15,770 nucleotides of DNA. It comes from UMGS363 sp051881815 (GTDB taxonomy: Bacteria > Bacillota > Clostridia > Oscillospirales > Ruminococcaceae). The notes under the pieces are model-generated. The model saw only the letters and a program-made list of their open reading frames with translations. It did not search any database and was not told the DNA's origin. Below, in pieces: positions 1 through 4,353 of the stretch (position 1 is its first letter; every line of letters begins with the position of its first letter). Both the position numbers and the translations under genes were made by a program. Location: assembly GCA_051881815.1 (NCBI GenBank), contig JBJEQP010000051.1, positions 1-15,770 on the forward strand, in the 5' to 3' direction.

Positions 1-2
1 GT

Positions 3-1223
3 GGAGCAGGGGAAAATTCAGAGATTATTTCAAAGAATTACCTATTGCTATACGATGCTACAAGGCTTCTGTTATCGGCACTATGTTTTCTGCTTGTTGA
101 AACGGGAACAGAGGAAGAACAGAACTTTGCAAATGTTCTCGACCTTATCCATAAGGCGAAAGTCATAGAGGGTAAGGAAGAAGAAAAATCTGAACTTGAC
201 CTCATTTTTGACCAGCGCAAGGAAAGTGATCCGAAAGCATTATCCGTGCAATACTATGAGGAGTTTAAGCAGGCAGCGGGCAAAACGATGCAGTCGATAC
301 TTATCAGCACCACAACAAAGCTTCAGCATTTCAAGCTGGAAGATGTGAGAAATCTGACATACACCGACAATATTCACCTTGAAACTATGGGTGATGAAAA
401 GACGGCGTTATTTATAATTATCCCATCGACAGATACGACATACAACTTTTTAGCAGCGATGATGTATACGCAGCTTTTTGATACGTTATATGACAGAGCC
501 ATAACATATTATCACGGCAGGCTGCCAATTCACGTTCGTTTCCTGCTCGATGAGTTTGCGAACGTCGGAAAAATCCCGGAGTTTGAAAAGATACTTGCCA
601 CTTGCCGAAAGTTTGAAATATCGGCGGTCGTAATTCTCCAGAATCTTTCGCAGCTCAAGCGGCTTTATGAAAAGTCTTGGGAAGAGTTGCCCGGCAACTG
701 TGATACAATGATATATCTCGGCGGTAAAGACCAATTCACCAATGAATATTTATCAAAGGAGCTTGGCAAGGAAACCATCGACCAGCAGAGCATAAACCAG
801 ACCAAAGGCAAACAGGGCAGTTCCTCATACAATAACGCTATTCTCGGACGAGAGCTTGCTACCATTGACGAGCTTGCCACAATGGATAACAATGACTGTA
901 TCGTAATGGTGCGTGGTCTGCATCCGTTTATGACAGCGAAGTTTGATATTACCAATCATCCCCGATATGATATGCTTGACGAAGCTGACAAGGAAAACAA
1001 CACCTATTACCTTGAAGAAAATATCACCACATTGGAAGAAACAATACCCATTGACCTTTCGGAATTTTATGACGAAGGCGATATTGATACTTCCGAACTT
1101 ATAGAGATTGGCTACATTACAAGTGATAATAAGGTAGTAATCCCACCGCCTGACCTTATGGATGATATTCCCGATGAGGTTCGGAACAGGTTAAAGGATG
1201 TTGTTGGGATATATGCAGCATAG
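3..1223 (+). CDS. VirD4/TraG-type conjugative coupling protein, 3' part (5' end outside window)
   Basis: This is the C-terminal part of a type IV secretion coupling ATPase, the inner-membrane hexamer that delivers the relaxase-bound DNA strand to the mating channel. The frame is open from base 3, so the gene begins upstream; a TTG at 45 is internal and has no ribosome site. The Walker B region FLLDEFANVGKIPEF (Asp codon at 549-551) is followed by a TCRKFEISAVVILQNLSQLKRLY stretch split here as TCRKFEIS and VVILQNLSQLK, both typical of TraG/VirD4. The C-terminus is acidic (many Asp/Glu in the last ~70 residues), as in many Firmicutes ICE coupling proteins, where it contacts relaxosome partners. 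Walker A and the N-terminal membrane helices are not in the window. The family match is clear only from about base 50 on; the in-frame residues before the YDATRLL segment do not look like the expected family sequence. It is followed after 16 nt by the methyltransferase. Confidence 0.9.
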   Translation, partial: GAGENSEIISKNYLLLYDATRLLLSALCFLLVETGTEEEQNFANVLDLIHKAKVIEGKEEEKSELDLIFDQRKESDPKALSVQYYEEFKQAAGKTMQSILISTTTKLQHFKLEDVRNLTYTDNIHLETMGDEKTALFIIIPSTDTTYNFLAAMMYTQLFDTLYDRAITYYHGRLPIHVRFLLDEFANVGKIPEFEKILATCRKFEISAVVILQNLSQLKRLYEKSWEELPGNCDTMIYLGGKDQFTNEYLSKELGKETIDQQSINQTKGKQGSSSYNNAILGRELATIDELATMDNNDCIVMVRGLHPFMTAKFDITNHPRYDMLDEADKENNTYYLEENITTLEETIPIDLSEFYDEGDIDTSELIEIGYITSDNKVVIPPPDLMDDIPDEVRNRLKDVVGIYAA

Positions 1224-1239
1224 TCGAAAATGACAGGAA

Positions 1240-1992
1240 GTGATAGAAATAGATGAAATAACTTTGTGGCAGGGCGACTGTCTTGAACTAATGAAAGCTA
1301 TTCCAAACGAATCGGTTGATATGATTCTTTGTGACCTTCCTTATGGTGTAACTTCGAGAAACAAATGGGATTGTATCATTCCATTTGAACAGCTTTGGGA
1401 GGCATATCACAGAGTAATTAAGGATAATGGTGCTATTGTCTTAAACTGTCAGCAGCCATTTACAACTCACCTCATTTCATCGAACCTCAAAGAGTTCAAA
1501 TATTGTTGGGTATGGTATAAGAAGCAGACAACGGGATTTCTGAATGCAAAGAAACAACCGTTGCGAAATTGTGAGGACATTGCAGTATTCTATAAAAAGC
1601 AGCCTACATACAATCCTGAAATGAGAAAGGGAAAAAGAGTATTAAAGAATACCGGTGGCGGTTCAACAAACTATAATGACTTTACCTATATGCCGCATTA
1701 TTCAGAAATGTATTATCCGACAACTTTATTAGAGATACCACTTCCTCGTTTCAAAGGTGGACACCCGACACAGAAGCCTGTTCCACTTTGCGAGTATTTG
1801 ATAAAGACTTACACTAATGAGGGAGAAACCGTACTTGATAACTGTATGGGTAGTGGTACAACAGGAGTTGCTTGTGTTAATACTAATCGCAGATTTATCG
1901 GAATTGAATTCAACGAACAGTATTTCAAAACCGCAGAAGGAAGAATAAATCACGCTAAATCAATTATGAAAAGAGATGATAATATTGCTTGA
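1240..1992 (+). CDS. Orphan DNA adenine/cytosine-N4 methyltransferase, beta class
   Basis: A 250-residue S-adenosylmethionine-dependent DNA methyltransferase acting on exocyclic amino groups. The catalytic motif IV is DLPYG at residues 32-36 (a variant of DPPY), and the AdoMet-binding motif I region NCMGSGTTG lies at 201-209, after HPTQKP at 175-180. The order motif IV, then a target-recognition region, then motif I defines the beta class (HinfI and CcrM are named members). The start is a GTG, with AGGA very close upstream, so initiation may rely on coupling to the coupling-protein stop 16 nt away. The first residues (IEIDEITLWQGDCLELMKAI) fit the family N-terminus. No restriction endonuclease gene is next to it, so it is probably an orphan enzyme that protects incoming element DNA or marks it epigenetically. 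N6-adenine versus N4-cytosine specificity cannot be told from sequence alone. Confidence 0.93.
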   Translation: MIEIDEITLWQGDCLELMKAIPNESVDMILCDLPYGVTSRNKWDCIIPFEQLWEAYHRVIKDNGAIVLNCQQPFTTHLISSNLKEFKYCWVWYKKQTTGFLNAKKQPLRNCEDIAVFYKKQPTYNPEMRKGKRVLKNTGGGSTNYNDFTYMPHYSEMYYPTTLLEIPLPRFKGGHPTQKPVPLCEYLIKTYTNEGETVLDNCMGSGTTGVACVNTNRRFIGIEFNEQYFKTAEGRINHAKSIMKRDDNIA

Positions 1993-2164
1993 ATGTTCTG
2001 AAATAAAAGTAATCAATCAGGTACTCGCAAAAGGGTATGATGTTGAGATACAGCACAGAAAAAACGGTCTTGTTATCCTGAAAAGTGAAAAAGAAGTTTG
2101 CTGTAAAAAGGATAATAAGCCGATTCATCAATCGACTAAAAAAGCAATTGAAGAAACAACCTAA
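1976..2164 (+). CDS. Small protein of unknown function overlapping the methyltransferase
   Basis: A 62-residue ORF starting ATG at 1976, inside the last 17 nt of the methyltransferase gene, in another frame. An AAGAG just upstream can serve as a ribosome site, and the overlap suggests translational coupling. The N-terminal half (CSEIKVINQVLAKGYDVEI) looks like a compact alpha/beta unit with a hydrophobic VLAKG.DVEI pattern. The C-terminal half is basic, with paired Cys (VCCKKDNKP) and a Thr-rich end. No membrane segment or catalytic motif is evident. I do not recognise the family with confidence. The gene ends just before the first structured-RNA terminator, so it is the last gene of the upstream transcription unit. 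Confidence 0.6.
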   Translation: MIILLECSEIKVINQVLAKGYDVEIQHRKNGLVILKSEKEVCCKKDNKPIHQSTKKAIEETT

Positions 2165-2169
2165 TATTT

Positions 2170-2198
2170 GCTGCACCAAAGGAGTGGTGTGGAACAGC
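2170..2198 (+). ncRNA. Hairpin P1 of RNA module copy A
   Basis: GCACCA (2173-2178) pairs with TGGTGT (2185-2190) around loop AAGGAG. An outer GCT/AGC (2170-2172 with 2196-2198) can extend it. The matching hairpin in copy B keeps all six pairs while changing three of them, which argues for selection on RNA structure rather than on sequence. Confidence 0.6.
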
Positions 2199-2199
2199 T

Positions 2200-2252
2200 G
2201 AGGAGAGCTAAAAGATGTGAACATTGTCACGTCTGATAGTCCTCATTTTTTT
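2200..2252 (+). terminator. Intrinsic terminator, RNA module copy A
   Basis: The outer stem GAGGA (2200-2204) pairs with TCCTC (2240-2244). CTA/TAG pairs form a middle step, and an inner 8-bp stem AGATGTGA (2213-2220) with TCACGTCT (2227-2234) closes a 6-nt loop. A run of seven T follows at 2246-2252. This is the form of a rho-independent terminator for the methyltransferase/62-residue gene transcript, with more internal structure than usual. Confidence 0.75.
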
Positions 2253-2259
2253 GCACAGA

Positions 2260-2354
2260 ATATATCCTCACGGGAAGGTCCGGCTCGGCAAAAAAATATA
2301 TAATGATTTTTACATAAGAGTGCGTGGAAGTCGGATTGGAAGTGAACGGTATAT
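2260..2354 (+). ncRNA. Long imperfect hairpin P3 of RNA module copy A
   Basis: The 5' arm 2260-2282 pairs with the 3' arm 2332-2354 in blocks. ATATA(T)CC pairs with GGTATAT, TCAC pairs with GTGA, and GGTCCG pairs with CGGATT (two G-U pairs). A purine-rich internal loop GGGAA/GGAA lies between the last two. The 49-nt terminal region (2283-2331) carries the segments conserved with copy B: CTCGGCA, TAATGATT and AAGAGTGCGTG. The arms share almost no sequence with copy B apart from the TCCG/CGGA tip, yet both form a hairpin at the same place with nearly the same loop length. The fold was worked out by eye. Confidence 0.55.
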
Positions 2355-2378
2355 CTTTGATATATACAATTTAATATT

Positions 2379-2407
2379 GCTGTACCGAAAGAGTGGTGCA
2401 GAACAGC
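2379..2407 (+). ncRNA. Hairpin P1 of RNA module copy B
   Basis: GTACCG (2382-2387) pairs with TGGTGC (2394-2399) around loop AAAGAG, with outer GCT/AGC. Compared with copy A, pair 1 is G-C instead of G-U, pair 2 is U-G instead of C-G, and pair 6 is G-U instead of A-U. Each change keeps pairing. Confidence 0.6.
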
Positions 2408-2409
2408 TG

Positions 2410-2460
2410 AGGAGAGCTAATAGATGTGATGAATGTCGCATCTGTTGGCTCTCCTTTTTT
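2410..2460 (+). terminator. Intrinsic terminator, RNA module copy B
   Basis: A strong 11-bp outer stem, AGGAGAGCTAA (2410-2420) with TTGGCTCTCCT (2445-2455), has one G-U pair. An inner 8-bp stem AGATGTGA (2422-2429) with TCGCATCT (2436-2443) closes a 6-nt loop. A T-run at 2455-2460 follows. The inner left arm is identical to copy A, while the right arm differs at two positions that both stay paired through G-U. Transcripts entering from upstream would meet this second terminator before the pilin-like gene, so expression of the mating-channel operon from upstream would need read-through or antitermination. Confidence 0.8.
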
Positions 2461-2461
2461 G

Positions 2462-2564
2462 TTTATGAAATCAACACAACACAGTCCGCCTCGGCAGATG
2501 AGTAATGATTGTTATAGAACAAAGAGTGCGTGAAAGGACGGAGTGTGTTCGTGTTTGATATAAA
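2462..2564 (+). ncRNA. Long imperfect hairpin P3 of RNA module copy B, in the leader of the mating operon
   Basis: The 5' arm 2462-2488 pairs with the 3' arm 2539-2564. TTTAT pairs with ATAAA, ATCAACAC with GTGTTTGAT (one bulged T), and AACACAGTCCG with CGGAGTGTGTT (one G-G mismatch). The 50-nt terminal region holds CTCGGCA, TAATGATT, a small hairpin TTGTT/AACAA (2509-2513 with 2518-2522), and AAGAGTGCGTG. The hairpin ends nine bases before the ribosome site AAGGAGG (2573-2579), so it could act as a leader element on the operon mRNA. No convincing sigma-70 promoter is visible between the terminator and the gene. Confidence 0.6.
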
Positions 2565-2588
2565 TATTTTTCAAGGAGGTTCATTACA

Positions 2589-2990
2589 ATGAACAGATTT
2601 TCAGCGGCAATTGACAAGGCGCAGGACAAGGTGAACGAAGTCGGCGCAAGGGCAATGCTCTCGGCAACTAATGCTGCAGGCAGGCTTATGAATACCAGGG
2701 TAGGTAAGGCTATGCTTGTCGTTCCTATGGCTGTGTCTGCTTGTACCCTTACAGTACACGCAGAAGATGCAACAGCACAGGGAATGATCGACGGTATTAT
2801 GGCGGTGCTTGGTCCTGGTATTATCGGTCTTGGTTCTCTCGTTGCGGTAGTCGGCGGCATTCAGACCGGTGTAGGCTTCAAGGACGATAATGCGGATGGT
2901 AAAACCAGAGGATTCCAGACTCTCATCGGCGGCGCAATCATCGCAGCGGTAGGTGCGCTTGTTCCCTCTTCCATTTCTCTTGGCGGCTAA
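2589..2990 (+). CDS. Maff2/VirB2-like small membrane protein (candidate conjugative pilin)
   Basis: A 133-residue protein with the position and form of the small Maff2-type/VirB2-like subunit at the head of Firmicutes ICE channel operons. Residues 40-58 (KAMLVVPMAVSACTLTVHA) form a hydrophobic signal-like segment ending in VHA, a plausible signal peptidase site before Glu59. The remaining ~75 residues have two hydrophobic helices (about 70-92 and 110-127) joined by the polar stretch GFKDDNADGKTRG, which is the recognisable family pattern. The 38-residue region before the signal segment is unusually long. The start is fixed by the strongest ribosome site in the window, AAGGAGG at 2573-2579, suiting a protein needed in high copy. 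It heads the operon directly after the structured RNA array. A structural pilin role is inferred from family resemblance and topology. Confidence 0.75.
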   Translation: MNRFSAAIDKAQDKVNEVGARAMLSATNAAGRLMNTRVGKAMLVVPMAVSACTLTVHAEDATAQGMIDGIMAVLGPGIIGLGSLVAVVGGIQTGVGFKDDNADGKTRGFQTLIGGAIIAAVGALVPSSISLGG

Positions 2991-3014
2991 TATTTTAGTT
3001 TTCAGAAGCAAAAA

Positions 3015-3051
3015 AGGAACGGTTTGCAGAATAAAAATGTGAACCGTTCCT
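3015..3051 (+). promoter_or_regulatory. Intercistronic hairpin after the pilin-like gene
   Basis: A perfect 10-bp inverted repeat, AGGAACGGTT (3015-3024) and AACCGTTCCT (3042-3051), encloses a 17-nt loop between the pilin-like and VirB6-like genes. No T-run follows on the forward strand, so it is a poor forward terminator. It fits a 3' mRNA-stabilising or processing hairpin that raises pilin mRNA over the downstream message. Read in reverse it is followed by T residues and could stop antisense transcription. Confidence 0.6.
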
Positions 3052-3082
3052 GTAAAAATCAGAAGAATGGAGTGTGAATAAA

Positions 3083-3913
3083 ATGGCTGAACCAAGCGGA
3101 GCGCAGAAGTTTTTTGAAGCGGCAGTATCCGTAATTGAATCCGAAGCAGATGGCTTTGCAGGCATATTGGATGCGATGGTGTCCGTTGATGTTGCAAGTC
3201 AGTGCGGAACTGCTCTTGATGTGTTTACGGCGGCAGGCTCGGCACTTCTGACATTGTTTTTCTGTATGGAGGTATTCACATATTGTGCCGCTATTGATTT
3301 TAACGGTGGAATTGAAGGAGCTTTGCGTATAGCAATGAAGCTGATAGTCAGTCAGCTCATTTTGCAGAACACGGGAAAGATCGTTGGTGCTGTATCGGGA
3401 CTGTTTAAGTCCGTGACGTGCAGCTCATATTCAGAAGCATTTTCGGGAATATCAACAGCATTTTCCACAGCTGTAACGGTAGGTGAAATGGATGGTGGTG
3501 TGCTTGACATAAATTACATTTGTATGGGTGTATTGCTGTTTTTAGTGGTAGCTGTACTGTTTATACTGTTTTCCCTTATCGTTATCACAATGCTGGGTGT
3601 GGTTTTTGAAACAGGCGTGTTGATAGCAATATCCCCCGTAGCTCTCTCCACTCTTGTAAATTCGCAGGCTCGTTCAACAGGAATATCCTTTATAAAGAAT
3701 TTTGCAGCCGTATCAATGCAATGGGGAGTTCTGTCTGTATGCTTCCTGATATATACACAGGTCAGCAACGGACTTGTACTCAGCTTTGCAGATGTGTCGG
3801 GAAGTATGCTCGGACAGATAATGAGATTTGCAACTCCTTTGCTCAGCGTAATTATGTTGGCAGTAATGGTATCAAAGGCAAGTGAAATTACCAAGAGAGC
3901 GTTAGGAGGTTAA
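3083..3913 (+). CDS. VirB6/TrbL-like polytopic membrane protein of the mating channel
   Basis: A 276-residue integral membrane protein with about five or six hydrophobic segments (near residues 49-71, 83-105, 145-171, 173-192, 207-228, 247-264). It lies between the pilin-like gene and the PrgI gene, the usual place of the VirB6/TrbL-type channel protein in Gram-positive ICEs. Residues 172-197 (GVVFETGVLIAISPVALSTL and following) carry the small, proline-containing turn typical of this family just after the longest hydrophobic run. I prefer the ATG at 3083 over the GTG at 3074: the GGAG at 3069-3072 is ten bases from the ATG but only one base from the GTG. The 3' end overlaps the next reading frame by one base (TAATG). 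The role as inner-membrane channel component is by family and context; it has no enzymatic motif. Confidence 0.8.
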   Translation: MAEPSGAQKFFEAAVSVIESEADGFAGILDAMVSVDVASQCGTALDVFTAAGSALLTLFFCMEVFTYCAAIDFNGGIEGALRIAMKLIVSQLILQNTGKIVGAVSGLFKSVTCSSYSEAFSGISTAFSTAVTVGEMDGGVLDINYICMGVLLFLVVAVLFILFSLIVITMLGVVFETGVLIAISPVALSTLVNSQARSTGISFIKNFAAVSMQWGVLSVCFLIYTQVSNGLVLSFADVSGSMLGQIMRFATPLLSVIMLAVMVSKASEITKRALGG

Positions 3914-3918
3914 TGCAG

Positions 3919-4353
3919 ATGATAAAAGCAGACGTGCCGCAGGACGTAACGGAATACAAGGAACAGTTTTTCCTTGGAATGACAGGCAGACAGATAATTT
4001 GTGTGGTGCTTATGATCGTGCTTGCGATAGGAACATTCCTTATTGGTAGGAATTTTGTAACCATAGACATTCTTATCTATCTAATCGTTTTTGAAGTTGC
4101 GCCCCTGGCGGCAGTAGGTTTTCTTAATTATAACGGAATGGGGTTTGAAAAGCTGATAGGTCAGGTAGCATATTTCTATATAGGAAATCAGCGCAGAAAA
4201 ATATCATATCAGCCGGAAGAAACCGAGATACACGACAAGGTTCGTGAAATAGCTCTTGCCGCAGCCGAAGCAGAAAGAAAGGCAGAGCTTAAAGAAGAAA
4301 AGAAACAGAGAAAATCCGATAAAAGGAGGAAGAAGAAATGCCCGAAGAAATGA
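3919..4353 (+). CDS. PrgI-family protein, VirB3-like subunit
   Basis: A 144-residue membrane protein of the PrgI family, the VirB3 counterpart in Gram-positive conjugation systems, which docks the VirB4 ATPase to the membrane. The N-terminus (IKADVPQDVTEYKEQFFLGM) and the segment AAVGFLNYNGMGFEKLI are characteristic. There are two transmembrane helices, about 24-44 and 49-69. The C-terminal third (100-144) is charged and rich in Lys/Glu/Arg, likely helical and cytoplasmic. Two in-frame starts exist: ATG 3913, overlapping the upstream stop, and ATG 3919. The AGGAGG at 3904-3909 is nine bases from the second, so I chose 3919. The 3' end overlaps the VirB4 start by 16 nt, a coupling usual for VirB3/VirB4 pairs. 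Confidence 0.85.
   Translation: MIKADVPQDVTEYKEQFFLGMTGRQIICVVLMIVLAIGTFLIGRNFVTIDILIYLIVFEVAPLAAVGFLNYNGMGFEKLIGQVAYFYIGNQRRKISYQPEETEIHDKVREIALAAAEAERKAELKEEKKQRKSDKRRKKKCPKK

Larger units (their letters stand above)
2163..2567 (+). repeat. Two diverged tandem copies of a ~200-nt structured module
   Basis: Copy A covers about 2163-2371 and copy B about 2372-2567; matching points are 209 nt apart (GCTG at 2170 and 2379). Long blocks are shared: the AACAGCTGAGGAGAGCTAA block, AGATGTGA, CTCGGCA, TAATGATT and AAGAGTGCGTG all recur in the same order. In between, the copies differ strongly, but mostly in ways that keep base pairing. This is the only gene-free stretch longer than 300 bases in the window. 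It separates the coupling-protein/methyltransferase genes from the mating-channel operon. A 93-codon open frame over it is not supported by any ribosome site or protein-like pattern. Confidence 0.85.

Noticed and set aside
45..47. TTG as start of the coupling protein
   Set aside because: No ribosome site precedes it, the frame is open to the window edge, and the family protein needs an N-terminal membrane and Walker A region upstream.
2299..2304. TATAAT as a promoter for the mating operon
   Set aside because: No acceptable -35 lies 16-18 bases upstream (the region is GC-rich, GGTCCGGCTC), and the site is in the loop of the first P3 hairpin, upstream of the second terminator.
2224..2505. Forward 93-codon open frame across the gene-free stretch
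   Set aside because: It runs through terminator and hairpin arms, has no ribosome site, and its residues show no protein-like pattern; the two repeat copies do not preserve the frame.
3015..3051. Forward rho-independent terminator
   Set aside because: The stem is strong but followed by GTAAAAATC rather than a T-run, and the downstream genes clearly belong to the same operon.
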